DNA of 22,338 bases, from IMG/VR virus record IMGVR_UViG_3300013132_005829, positions 1-22,338 of that record; one strand, 5' to 3'. The notes under the pieces are model-generated. The model worked only from the letters and a program-made list of their open reading frames with translations. It ran no database searches and had not been told where the DNA came from. This DNA comes from a virus. Made by a program: the position numbers and the translations under genes. Shown piece after piece: positions 1 through 7,173 of the stretch (position 1 is its first letter; the number at the start of each line of letters is the position of its first letter).

Positions 1-19
1 GGCGGGGGTTTCGTCATTT

Positions 20-544
20 ATGGCAAAGATTACCAAGACACAACCGTTCACTCGGTATGACACCTATGACCACATAGGCGAACTTGTCTCCGACGTTGCC
101 TCACTGTCAGATGAGGAGTGGGAACGGTTCACTCACCGACAAAAGAACATAATTGGGCACAGGGATACCAGAACAATACCGTTGTTGTTTGATCCCGTTC
201 GACTGAGCCGACACATTGAGCACCCGCTTTACAACATGTTTAGTCATCACATCTCTGCTATTGCTTCCATTGTCGGCGGTTCCGCCAAGAGGGCAAACCT
301 TGTCGCTCTATTGGCGAAGTCCGAGATAGCACCACACTACGACAAAGGGGACTTTCTGGAGTCAACTAGGCGCATTCACGTTCCGGTAGAAACAAATGAG
401 GGATGTTTATTTACCGTCGGAAACGAAATACGGCACATACCGTTTGGTGAAGTGTGGGAGATAAACAACACGGGCATGGAACATAGTGTCGCAAATAAGG
501 GTCATTCTCGTCGTATTCATCTGATTATTGACGTTCGGCACTGA
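20..544 (+). CDS. Asp/Asn beta-hydroxylase-like 2-oxoglutarate oxygenase
   Basis: A 174-residue protein resembling the aspartyl/asparaginyl beta-hydroxylase family, which are Fe(II)/2-oxoglutarate dioxygenases that hydroxylate protein side chains. The cupin core runs from about residue 95 to 174. It shows H106-Y-D-K-G, R118-I-H120-V-P, a G-E-V-W-E-I-N-N block at 143-150, H155-S-V-x-N and a closing R164-x-I-H-L-I-I-D. H106 and H155 are the likely iron ligands and R164 the likely 2-oxoglutarate anchor. The first 95 residues show no known motif. No strong ribosome site precedes the ATG, only a G-rich tract. It is followed after 14 bases by the sigma-like gene on the same strand. The substrate is unknown; phage members of this fold have been proposed to modify virion or host proteins. 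The family call is firm, the role is not. Confidence 0.8.
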   Translation: MAKITKTQPFTRYDTYDHIGELVSDVASLSDEEWERFTHRQKNIIGHRDTRTIPLLFDPVRLSRHIEHPLYNMFSHHISAIASIVGGSAKRANLVALLAKSEIAPHYDKGDFLESTRRIHVPVETNEGCLFTVGNEIRHIPFGEVWEINNTGMEHSVANKGHSRRIHLIIDVRH

Positions 545-558
545 TGTAATCTATACAT

Positions 559-2217
559 ATGCCGAAAAGAGTTGTTTTTGATCCAGATGCGAGGGATGCG
601 GATGGGGATTTGACTGTGCAGGACGGCACGATTTTTGAGCGACCCGACAAACCCAAAATTCCAACACCTGATGTTTCGATTACAAGACCGAAGCGAAATT
701 TGTCGGTGGTGGGTAGATATAAAAGAACAAGTCCGATACGGCCGACCAGCGTTTCGGAAAGAGATATCTCCACCGGCGGACCGCTCAAAACCGCGGAAAT
801 TCTCAAGCAGGACCTGCTCAAAGGGTTGACAGATGACGAAAAGAAGTCGTTCCTCGGTATAGATGACGGAACGCTGAAGAAAATGAAAAAACAGAATGCT
901 TCGATCAATTCTTTTGCCGCGGACAACATAGCAATCAACGCTTTTGGTTATCACCCGATGGAGATTTGGGGTGATGCATACCTGGACGAGGAAATTTTGT
1001 TTCCCAAGAAAAGCCAGATCCCGCCGCGACGATTGACTGACTTGGAAAACAGATATCTTGAGCTGCGGGCGCAGGGAAAAAATGATTCAGAAATAGCGAG
1101 AAAATTCGGCGTTTCAAGAGAGAGAGTCAGGCAGATAAAAATCAACTCCTTGAAGAAACGGGATCAAGAATCGCTACTCGAGGACGAAGAGCTTGAAAAA
1201 CAAACTCGGACAGAAACAGGACTCAGGATCGCCGACGCGGTTTTTCTGGATACGGGAAATAGTCCCACTGGCCTGATAGGAAGAATGACCGGCGACGTTC
1301 CAGATGACCACCCGGTTTTCGAAACCCCGCAAGAAAGAGAAAACCGCGAACAAGCATTCGCCGACTTTATTTACGAGGCTTATATCGAGCCTTTCCAATA
1401 CGACTTTTGGGAGCAGCAGGGGGTTACCCCAACAGATGATGATCTGTTCGAATTCATGAACACAATCGACGAAGACGAACTTCGTCAACGTTTCGAGACA
1501 GAAAAAGAAATCAGCTCATGGGGTCTTGAGTACGATGAAGAGGGAAACGTCTCGATAACGGAATGGGCTGAGCAGGGGTTCCTTTCAGAGGATGATTGGG
1601 ATGGTTGGTTTGACGGCCCCATGGCGGACACGGTTTCAAGGACAAGTCGCGACGGCGGAAACAACCAGGGTTCATTATTTGACCCGAACCAATGGTCGAA
1701 TTACACGCAAAGCGATGAATACACCACCTATGGCGGAACAGATGATTTGATGGTGCGCAATACAGAGCAACACCAAAAATTCAGCTCCTGGGCGACAGCA
1801 AGGGATTGGAAAAAATTCCACCATGAGCATTTCGACTGGTGGGCATTTCCGATTGACGAGGTTTCCAACACTTACGGTGAAAGATTCCGTGTCCCCGAAG
1901 ACGAAATCAAAAAACTCAGATCAGACCAGGAATTCTTGAAGCGCCTTGACGAAAATCTACAAAATGCCGCTTCCGCCTATGGGTGGGACATCAAACAGGG
2001 GCGTTGGGTACCCGACGACGTGCGAGACCAAGATCAGGTCCCACAAACACTTTCCCAAATTCGTTTATACAAAATGGCAAGATCCGCCATGGTGTTCGGA
2101 AGATGCTCGCACTTCAGGTCGCTTCAGCGAATGTACGACAATCTTTCATCGTTTGGTTGGTACAAAGGCCAGGACGAAGGGTTCTGGGCAAAAGACCACC
2201 CATGTAAACAAAGTTAG
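559..2217 (+). CDS. Sigma-70 region 4-like HTH protein with a Trp-rich C-terminal module
   Basis: A 552-residue acidic protein of unknown function. Residues about 157-200 form a helix-turn-helix of the sigma-70 region 4.2 / LuxR type, with the recognition-helix block G-V-S-R-E-R-V-R-Q-I-K. No region 2 (core-binding) is visible, so this is not a complete sigma factor. Residues 210-400 are acidic and tryptophan-rich with no recognisable motif. Residues about 420-552 look like a separate module opening with H-E-H-F-D-W-W-A-F-P-I-D, followed by a helical stretch ending in a W-Y-K-G-Q-D-E-G-F-W segment. I recall similar FDWW-FPI modules in other phage and bacterial proteins but cannot name the family. 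A TAATCT box lies 6 bases before the ATG and there is no clear ribosome site, so a leaderless transcript is possible. Its stop codon overlaps the ribosome site of the nuclease gene. Confidence 0.75.
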   Translation: MPKRVVFDPDARDADGDLTVQDGTIFERPDKPKIPTPDVSITRPKRNLSVVGRYKRTSPIRPTSVSERDISTGGPLKTAEILKQDLLKGLTDDEKKSFLGIDDGTLKKMKKQNASINSFAADNIAINAFGYHPMEIWGDAYLDEEILFPKKSQIPPRRLTDLENRYLELRAQGKNDSEIARKFGVSRERVRQIKINSLKKRDQESLLEDEELEKQTRTETGLRIADAVFLDTGNSPTGLIGRMTGDVPDDHPVFETPQERENREQAFADFIYEAYIEPFQYDFWEQQGVTPTDDDLFEFMNTIDEDELRQRFETEKEISSWGLEYDEEGNVSITEWAEQGFLSEDDWDGWFDGPMADTVSRTSRDGGNNQGSLFDPNQWSNYTQSDEYTTYGGTDDLMVRNTEQHQKFSSWATARDWKKFHHEHFDWWAFPIDEVSNTYGERFRVPEDEIKKLRSDQEFLKRLDENLQNAASAYGWDIKQGRWVPDDVRDQDQVPQTLSQIRLYKMARSAMVFGRCSHFRSLQRMYDNLSSFGWYKGQDEGFWAKDHPCKQS

Positions 2218-2225
2218 GAGTTTTT

Positions 2226-2630
2226 ATGGATAACAGATTCTTTTATTCGGCCGAGGTCAAAAGGGTTGTTGATGGCGACACCTTTGATTGTGTTATCGAC
2301 CTTGGCTTTGACGTGCTGATTAAGGCGCGAGTTCGTCTTTACGGTATAAACACGCCCGAGTCAAGAACGAAGGACGCCGCAGAAAAGGAAATGGGTCTGA
2401 AGGCAAAGGCGTTTACTGCGGATTGGCTTGACCGCCACAAGATCGTCTACATCAAGACCGTCCTCAATAAAAACGAGAAGTACGGCCGGGTGCTCGCCAA
2501 CGTCTATTCATCCCCGCAAATAGGAGAAAAGACAACGGCATGCCTGAACGATGACATCATTGGTGCCGGCTATGCCAGGGCCTATTTTGGGGTCGGCGAT
2601 AAAACGTGGACGGAATTCAGGACGAAATAA
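2226..2630 (+). CDS. Staphylococcal nuclease-like (thermonuclease) protein
   Basis: A 134-residue SNase-fold enzyme, expected to be a Ca2+-dependent phosphodiesterase on single-stranded DNA or RNA. The family signature is present: V-D-G-D-T at 15-19 (metal-binding aspartates), R37-L-Y-G-I-N-T-P-E45, and K-Y-G-R88. R37, E45 and R88 match the catalytic Arg35, Glu43 and Arg87 of staphylococcal nuclease. There is no signal peptide, so it probably acts in the cytoplasm, unlike secreted thermonucleases. The length is close to the minimal domain. An AGGAG site at 2216-2220, five bases before the ATG, overlaps the upstream stop codon and indicates coupled translation with the sigma-like gene. It may degrade host nucleic acid or take part in DNA processing; the context does not decide. 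Confidence 0.88.
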   Translation: MDNRFFYSAEVKRVVDGDTFDCVIDLGFDVLIKARVRLYGINTPESRTKDAAEKEMGLKAKAFTADWLDRHKIVYIKTVLNKNEKYGRVLANVYSSPQIGEKTTACLNDDIIGAGYARAYFGVGDKTWTEFRTK

Positions 2631-2645
2631 CGATAGGCTGGGACC

Positions 2646-2876
2646 ATGAACATGAACAGTTACACCAACGAGGATGAACTCCGCGAAATCAAAACGACTC
2701 TCGACTCTCTTGCCGTATTGGTAAAAGCGCTCGGTGAACAATTGAACAGGGTTGAGGCAATGATGCAGAAATCCTTGCCCACGGTCAGCGAACGGCTCCA
2801 GGCCGTGTCCGGTTCAAAGTCGAGCGCAATAGCAAACATCCCGAACATAGGTTCCTTGACGACCAAAACTAAGTAA
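2646..2876 (+). CDS. Small coiled-coil protein, function unknown
   Basis: A 76-residue protein I do not recognise. Residues about 8-45 have heptad-like hydrophobic spacing (I-x-x-x-L-x-x-L-x-x-L-x-x-x-L-x-x-x-L) typical of a short coiled coil; the tail is Ser/Lys/Ile-rich. A second ATG two codons in is an alternative start. TAGGCT lies 6 bases before the first ATG, which fits the leaderless -10 pattern seen elsewhere here. Its end overlaps by 8 bases the end of the convergent PAPS reductase gene, so the two transcription units meet here without a spacer. Confidence 0.55.
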   Translation: MNMNSYTNEDELREIKTTLDSLAVLVKALGEQLNRVEAMMQKSLPTVSERLQAVSGSKSSAIANIPNIGSLTTKTK

Positions 2877-4026
2877 GGTCGTCCTTGGCGTCCAACATAT
2901 TGGCGTCAGTTTGCTCAACTGCTTGCTGAATCGAATACGCCTTTGTTCCCGGACCGATCGGGTTGACTGCCGTTATATGGAATTCGTGCATCAGGATGTT
3001 CCGAATCAGCCAATGAACCGGGTAAGAACGCGGATCTCTGGCGTGCTTTTTACGAAACTCGGCCGCAAAAGCCATCGCCCGTCTATGAAGACCTGGGGTG
3101 ACTACGTTGTCGTCAATGCACATCTTCACCCCATCCCAACCGTAGGTTGAGTACCTTCGGATGCAAGCCTCAATATCAAAATCTTTCCACCACAACCGTT
3201 GGGCGTCGATGTGCGGAAAGCACTCGACAAGACGGTCATAGAACTCGGGCTCTGTCGCAATAACATCCCCGATCCGGCGTATTGCAACCGCGTGTAAGGG
3301 TATTCCGACACGGGAATTGCTTCCCGTGATAGCCGCATAGTCGTAATACTCGCAGTATGTTGCTTTATGTTCGTCGATTATGAACTTGAGTACGTCGTCG
3401 GTTGTCCAGTCGTAGATGACCTTGGCAAACCTGAGCGGGATTGAGCGTTTCATTTTGTATGGGGCGACGATGTAGTTTTCGTGAAGTTTTTGAACGCAAG
3501 ATCGGTATCGCATCATTGACTCATTTGCCCGTACCCCCATAACGAAAGCCGTACGACCCTTTTTGCCTTGCAGCGTGTAGTAGTCGATCGAGTCAGGCAC
3601 GGCCTTGGACGGATCTAGCCCGAAATGTTTAGCCGTGATTGCGTGGGAAGGCATATCTCTAACCAACCGGCCGTCTTTGCGCCGTTGCTCCGACCAAAGA
3701 AGGCAATACTCACGGCGACCCAAAACCCATATCTCCTGCCCCTGAGGAAGGCAATACCACTCCATGTCAACCCAGTCATAGTCACGCACTTCTTCCATAA
3801 AGCGCACAACTGCCGGACTCACCATTTCTTCGTCTCGGAAAATTACCTTCACCGGGCCGAGTTTGCGCTCCTCGTGAATCTCTTTGGCCAGATAAAGGAC
3901 TGCCGTCGAATCTTTACCACCGGAAAATTGAACACAGACCGTGTCGAATGTGTCGTATACGTGTCGCATTCGTGCGCGAGCAGCTTCAACACAGGAAACG
4001 TCGAGAAATAGCCTCTGTCTAGTCAC
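2869..4026 (-). CDS. PAPS reductase-fold protein, DUF3440/IbrA-like
   Basis: A 385-residue member of the adenine nucleotide alpha-hydrolase / phosphoadenosine phosphosulfate reductase superfamily. The N-terminal R-L-F-L-D-V, then A-A-R-A-R, then Q-F-S-G-G-K-D-S (PP-loop at residues about 35-40) follow the layout of DUF3440 proteins such as IbrA. The C-terminus (W-L-I-R-N-I-L-M-H-E-F) also fits that family. The PP-loop binds ATP or PAPS. Family members are mostly uncharacterised, and some relatives (DndC) act in DNA sulfur modification. I chose the GTG at 4026: its GTGACTAG overlaps the stop of the upstream zinc-ribbon gene by 8 bases, and the conserved homology begins just after it. An open frame extending to 4146 only reads the upstream gene out of frame. 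It is last in the leftward block, downstream of a ParB-domain gene and a methyltransferase gene. Confidence 0.85.
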   Translation of the reverse strand: MTRQRLFLDVSCVEAARARMRHVYDTFDTVCVQFSGGKDSTAVLYLAKEIHEERKLGPVKVIFRDEEMVSPAVVRFMEEVRDYDWVDMEWYCLPQGQEIWVLGRREYCLLWSEQRRKDGRLVRDMPSHAITAKHFGLDPSKAVPDSIDYYTLQGKKGRTAFVMGVRANESMMRYRSCVQKLHENYIVAPYKMKRSIPLRFAKVIYDWTTDDVLKFIIDEHKATYCEYYDYAAITGSNSRVGIPLHAVAIRRIGDVIATEPEFYDRLVECFPHIDAQRLWWKDFDIEACIRRYSTYGWDGVKMCIDDNVVTPGLHRRAMAFAAEFRKKHARDPRSYPVHWLIRNILMHEFHITAVNPIGPGTKAYSIQQAVEQTDANMLDAKDDLT

Positions 4027-4375
4027 CAGTGCACAGCTTGCACGTGGTCTTGAACCTACCTGAGTTTCTCTTGAGTGTTGCACCCATTTGTCCGCAGAGC
4101 TCACACTTGTAGGAAGAAACGGACTCGTACACCCCCACGATTTCATTCATTTTTCTGCGGAAGTGCTCCATGCCTTTTGATGGGGAAAAGTAAAATCGCA
4201 GGGTTCCGAACTTTTCCTTTATCTGAAAAACTTCGTAATCTGGGTCGATTGCGGCAAGCTCGAGGTCGCAGTCGATTATCAACTGATACCAACCACGGTC
4301 ACAGCGTATTTCAACTGGATAACCGGCGGCGAATCTTGACTTTACTGCTACCAACTGATGAGTCTTATCAATCAT
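4019..4375 (-). CDS. Zinc-ribbon phage protein, function unknown
   Basis: A 118-residue protein with two C-terminal CxxC pairs (C91/C94 and C112/C115) likely to bind one zinc. The middle (R-G-W-Y-Q-L-I at 27-33 and I-K-E-K-F-G-T-L-R-F-Y at 52-62) matches a layout I recognise from many phage hypothetical proteins, in which a gW..li segment is followed by a KEKFG-LRFY segment and a cysteine pair. No function is established. The start is the ATG at 4375, because ATGA overlaps the stop of the glycosylase-like gene by four bases; longer starts would run back through that gene. Its own stop overlaps the GTG of the PAPS reductase gene, so the three genes are probably translated as a coupled set. Confidence 0.72.
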   Translation of the reverse strand: MIDKTHQLVAVKSRFAAGYPVEIRCDRGWYQLIIDCDLELAAIDPDYEVFQIKEKFGTLRFYFSPSKGMEHFRRKMNEIVGVYESVSSYKCELCGQMGATLKRNSGRFKTTCKLCTGD

Positions 4376-4782
4376 GCTGGCCAATAATAGCCGAGATCGT
4401 CCGCCACCTCCCAGTTGAATTGCGAATAGTGGATCGGGTCTTTTCGCAACAGGTTGGACTTGTGGCTGTTGTGGAAGGTCTCGTCCCCGAACCACTCGGG
4501 TAGGTCTTTCGAGTCAGGCGACACGAGTGCCTGGATTTTGTGCATACAGGTGTCGTGGAAACCGTGCATTTGCCAGACTTGACACATAACAATGCCGTAC
4601 GAGCTCAGGCCGGCTTCGTGGCCACGCCACATTTTGGTGGCTGGGTGCGAGACCCAACCTTTTGATTTCCCCGTCAGGGCGTTCAAGATTTGCAGGGTTT
4701 CAACTCGCTGCTTACCGAGTCGCTTGACATCGAGGCAGGTGGCCGATCTTATAAAACTGTCATAGGGTAAAAATGTTTGCAT
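4372..4782 (-). CDS. Pyrimidine dimer DNA glycosylase-like protein (MSMEG_6728 type)
   Basis: A 136-residue protein with the layout of the MSMEG_6728 / pyrimidine-dimer-glycosylase-like family: an N-terminal M-Q-T-F-L-P-Y, then L-D-x-K-R-L-G-K-Q-R-V-E at 17-28, then H-P-A-T-K-M-W-R-G-H at about 46-55, and a C-terminal S-N-L-L-R-K-D-P-x-H-Y before Y-Y-W-P. Related proteins include T4 endonuclease V, but a DNA-repair activity for this subgroup is presumed rather than shown. TAGAAT lies 7 bases before the ATG with no ribosome site, so a leaderless transcript is likely. A perfect 8-base inverted repeat covers that promoter and the start codon, which suggests its own regulation. It overlaps the zinc-ribbon gene by four bases. 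Confidence 0.78.
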   Translation of the reverse strand: MQTFLPYDSFIRSATCLDVKRLGKQRVETLQILNALTGKSKGWVSHPATKMWRGHEAGLSSYGIVMCQVWQMHGFHDTCMHKIQALVSPDSKDLPEWFGDETFHNSHKSNLLRKDPIHYSQFNWEVADDLGYYWPA

Positions 4783-4801
4783 GTCAATAATTCTATTGAC
4801 A
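4782..4801. promoter_or_regulatory. 8-bp inverted repeat over the -10 box and start of the glycosylase-like gene
   Basis: The arms TGTCAATA and TATTGACA are perfect inverted complements separated by ATTC. Read leftward, the element contains the -10-like TAGAAT (4790-4795), seven bases before the ATG whose first base is 4782. It lies in the 30-base gap between the ParB-domain gene and the glycosylase-like gene. The symmetry, size and position fit an operator for a dimeric repressor; a hairpin at the mRNA 5' end is the alternative. No clear -35 is present at 17 bases. Confidence 0.5.
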
Positions 4802-4812
4802 ATAAATCGGAA

Positions 4813-5556
4813 TCAAAACTCTGCGTGTGCCTCAATAAATTCAATAAGTTTTGACGCCGTGGTATCCCCTTCGTAAACCGGGGATGCGCGCAAGAACCTG
4901 ACAAACTCATACCACCGACGCTGTTGCTCTGCATTATCAAACACCAGGGTGTACTGAACCACGGCTTTTTGACCCAGGCTTGCCGTGGCCGCACCCATCA
5001 CGGCAGCTTTATTTTGGTCGAGCTCTACTGGATTTCGCGCCTCGGTTTCCGTGGTTTGCGCCGAGGAAACAGATATTGGCAACGGATCAACGATCGTGGG
5101 AGCGACATATCCCCTTTCGTCGTCCGCGTTGATGTAGGCGACTTCTTCCATCGCCGCCATCTCAAATTCATCCCACCCAAGATCGCTAATAAGGTCCTGG
5201 AAATTTATTGACACATCCTGAATCATCTGAATTAACGACGCCGCATCAACCGACCCGAGTTCGCTCGTCCTGTTGTCGGCAAGGGCGAAGGCGATAGCCG
5301 TGTCATTATCTTCATCCATTTGTACGGCCGCAATTGAATCCCAACCCAAAGACTTTGCAGCCTGAAGCTGGTGATTGCCGGCAATCACAGTAAATGTACC
5401 GTCATCATTTGGCCTTACGACGATGGGCTTTACTTGCCCAAACTCCGCATAAGACGCGGTGATTGCGTCAACATTGCCGCGACGCGGATTCGATTCCAAC
5501 GGAACGAGTTTTTCTATTGGAAGAAGGAGTGATTTGAGCGATGGATTAATCTTCAT
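4813..5556 (-). CDS. ParB N-terminal domain (ParB/Srx-like) protein
   Basis: A 247-residue protein. The ParB/sulfiredoxin-like domain covers about residues 9-100, with I-E-K-L-V-P-L-E-S-N-P-R at 14-25, G-N-H-Q-L-Q-A-A at 60-67 (the GxxRxxA box, with Q in place of R), and A-D-N-R-T-S-E at 93-99. No DNA-binding HTH like that of chromosomal ParB is present. The C-terminal 60 residues form a separate conserved-looking helical region (V-Q-Y-T-L-V-F then W-Y-E-F-V-R-F-L). Phage proteins of this type are often fused to, or lie next to, DNA methyltransferases and are sometimes annotated as nucleases or chromatin proteins. Here the methyltransferase gene lies upstream on the same strand and a DUF3440 PAPS reductase downstream, which recalls IbrB/IbrA pairs. 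Confidence 0.82.
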   Translation of the reverse strand: MKINPSLKSLLLPIEKLVPLESNPRRGNVDAITASYAEFGQVKPIVVRPNDDGTFTVIAGNHQLQAAKSLGWDSIAAVQMDEDNDTAIAFALADNRTSELGSVDAASLIQMIQDVSINFQDLISDLGWDEFEMAAMEEVAYINADDERGYVAPTIVDPLPISVSSAQTTETEARNPVELDQNKAAVMGAATASLGQKAVVQYTLVFDNAEQQRRWYEFVRFLRASPVYEGDTTASKLIEFIEAHAEF

Positions 5557-5761
5557 CTGAAATGTTTTTGGTTACGTTGCGTCGTTTTGTCTTGCCCACA
5601 GGACCGTGAAGGTCGTGTGTCCTCAGCTCGTGGCCGATCGGTAAACGCTGACGTTTTCTTCCAGCCTTGGTTCCCGGAATCATCTCAACAACCTTCGTAA
5701 TCGGATGGATTCGCCTTCGTTGCTGAGCGCCTTTTGCGGTTGATTTCTTGCCTTTTGCCAT
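5546..5761 (-). CDS. Small highly basic protein
   Basis: A 71-residue, strongly Lys/Arg-rich protein (opening M-A-K-G-K-K-S-T-A-K-G, later G-R-K-R-Q-R) with no family I recognise. The charge suggests nucleic-acid or ribosome binding; that is inference. The ATG at 5761 is preferred over an upstream TTG (5782) because TATTCT lies 6 bases before it, matching the leaderless pattern of the window, and because the protein then starts at the basic segment. The gene overlaps the ParB-domain gene by 11 bases and follows the methyltransferase gene after 40 bases. Confidence 0.5.
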   Translation of the reverse strand: MAKGKKSTAKGAQQRRRIHPITKVVEMIPGTKAGRKRQRLPIGHELRTHDLHGPVGKTKRRNVTKNISDED

Positions 5762-5801
5762 GGGCAAAGAATAGTTGCGCAAGAGCGTTTCTGGCGGATG
5801 A

Positions 5802-6389
5802 CTACCTCAGGGATTTGAGCCGTTCGGCGGCGATTTCGCAATATGTCTTGTCGATCTCCACGCCTATTGCCCTTCGACCGGTCTGTTTTGCGGCCAGCAA
5901 CGTTGTTCCACTGCCACAAAACGGGTCAATGATTACCTGGTTTGGAGTGGTGTGATTAAGAATCAAACGTTTCATTAGAGAAAAGGGTTTTTCATATGGA
6001 TGTACAGTCTCACCCTCAACCAGGTCGGTAAATACATTTGTGTACTGACTCCAGTGCCGATCCGTGTTCCACGCAAGATTGCCACCGAAGAAAATCATTT
6101 CCACGAACCGCGAATACCTTCGCGAAGTATTTTTCGTGCTGATCGGTTTCACCCAAAAGCCGAATTGATTTGAATTTACCCACTGATTTTCCGGAGGCAT
6201 GAACACAATTTTTCCTTTGGCTATTCGTGTAAATTGCTGGTCCAAGGACTCAATCTTTTCACCGTCCAGGTCATATGGCGGGTCCGTTATGACGGCGGCC
6301 GCAAAACCGGCCGAGAGCGAAGGCAAGAACTCAAACGCACTTCCCTTTACAAGAACGACCGAGCCGTCCTCATAAAAAGTCTTGAACAT
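5802..6389 (-). CDS. DNA N4/N6-methyltransferase (beta class)
   Basis: A 195-residue S-adenosylmethionine-dependent DNA methyltransferase. Catalytic motif IV is D-P-P-Y at 36-39 and the AdoMet-binding motif I is D-P-F-C-G-S-G-T-T at about 155-163. Motif IV before motif I defines the beta group. It would methylate the exocyclic amine of adenine or cytosine. An M-P-P-E-N-Q-W box follows motif IV. At 195 residues it is short, with little room for a target-recognition domain; this is typical of phage orphan methylases. No restriction endonuclease gene is apparent nearby. A TGATG junction couples it to the membrane protein gene upstream. Protection from host restriction or marking of phage DNA is the likely role, perhaps together with the ParB-domain protein two genes downstream. 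Confidence 0.88.
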   Translation of the reverse strand: MFKTFYEDGSVVLVKGSAFEFLPSLSAGFAAAVITDPPYDLDGEKIESLDQQFTRIAKGKIVFMPPENQWVNSNQFGFWVKPISTKNTSRRYSRFVEMIFFGGNLAWNTDRHWSQYTNVFTDLVEGETVHPYEKPFSLMKRLILNHTTPNQVIIDPFCGSGTTLLAAKQTGRRAIGVEIDKTYCEIAAERLKSLR

Positions 6390-6649
6390 CAGAATGGCTC
6401 AGGATTCAGCCAAATACTGCACCAATTGCGGCATCGTTTTACATCATAAAACAGAAGAGTCAAATACGGAATTATGAAACCCCAATAACCCAAAACTATT
6501 ATTGTGTAAAACACGACCGGGTATTTTATGAAAATGAGAATCCATCCTGCCCACATTTGGCGGTTGGTGTGTCGGTAGCCGTACAGCGCAACAACCTCAA
6601 AAAGGGCCAGCATGATGCCGGAGATTATTTCGTTCCACCCAACGGCCAT
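6389..6649 (-). CDS. Small integral membrane protein
   Basis: An 86-residue hydrophobic protein with two or three predicted membrane segments (roughly residues 8-25, 34-57 and 58-70) and a short basic, tryptophan-containing tail. I do not recognise a family. The ATG at 6649 lies two bases after the upstream stop (TGAGTATG), with an AGGGA site about 12 bases before it. An in-frame TTG three codons earlier is less likely. It overlaps the methyltransferase start by one base. A membrane protein inside a DNA-modification block is unexpected; superinfection exclusion or envelope effects are possible but unsupported. Confidence 0.6.
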   Translation of the reverse strand: MAVGWNEIISGIMLALFEVVALYGYRHTNRQMWAGWILIFIKYPVVFYTIIVLGYWGFIIPYLTLLFYDVKRCRNWCSIWLNPEPF

Positions 6650-6651
6650 AC

Positions 6652-7173
6652 TCAGCAAATTTCCCTAATATCGAGCAAGTCTGACTGTGGGACCGCGTAC
6701 GCAGCCGGCCGATCAGAATTTCCCATGTTGTCGAGATACTTGGGGTCTTTGGCCTGAACACCCTGCACGTACCCATGGATAACGTAGTTCGGACACCTGC
6801 CGGTGACCAGAACAAACCGGTGATAATCATCGTCTTCCGGCCTCACGATGAGTTTTCCGTTCTTGTAGGCGGTCCATCTGATTTGCATCAACCCAGAAAG
6901 ATCTGGCAATTTGTACGTGCCGTTTGAGCCATCCCAATAAATGTCGAAGTGTTTTGCGACAGCCATTTCCGCACATGCGCCCTCAATGTGAATTTCCCAT
7001 CCATGGCCATTGGAAAATCCATGCTTGTTTTTGTTACCTCGAAAAATCGATGTGGTGACGCGCCGTGCACCGACGCTTGCGGCCGTCTGGTATTCGTGCG
7101 GCTCCAAGACGACGGCTACCGCGTACTTGAAATTGCCTTGGTCAACTACGGAGTCAGTAACTATTTTTGTCAT
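6652..7173 (-). CDS. Conserved phage-type protein, possible PD-(D/E)XK-like fold
   Basis: A 173-residue protein. It has the acidic and basic spacing E-G-A-C-A-E-M-A-V-A-K (about 64-74), then D-L-S-G-L-M-Q-I-R-W-T (91-101), then L-I-V-R-P-E-D-D-D, L-V-T-G, V-I-H-G-Y, and a C-terminal P-A-A-Y-A-V-P. This order resembles phage hypothetical proteins I know of, and the E...E...D...xIR pattern is compatible with a restriction-endonuclease-like fold. I cannot show catalytic competence. Its ATGA start overlaps the upstream stop by four bases, and its stop lies two bases before the membrane protein gene. If it is a nuclease, it would be a natural partner for the nearby methyltransferase, but that is a hypothesis only. 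Confidence 0.6.
   Translation of the reverse strand: MTKIVTDSVVDQGNFKYAVAVVLEPHEYQTAASVGARRVTTSIFRGNKNKHGFSNGHGWEIHIEGACAEMAVAKHFDIYWDGSNGTYKLPDLSGLMQIRWTAYKNGKLIVRPEDDDYHRFVLVTGRCPNYVIHGYVQGVQAKDPKYLDNMGNSDRPAAYAVPQSDLLDIREIC

Noticed and set aside
4027-4146. N-terminal extension of the DUF3440 PAPS reductase
   Set aside because: It only reads the zinc-ribbon gene in another frame; conserved sequence starts just after GTG 4026.
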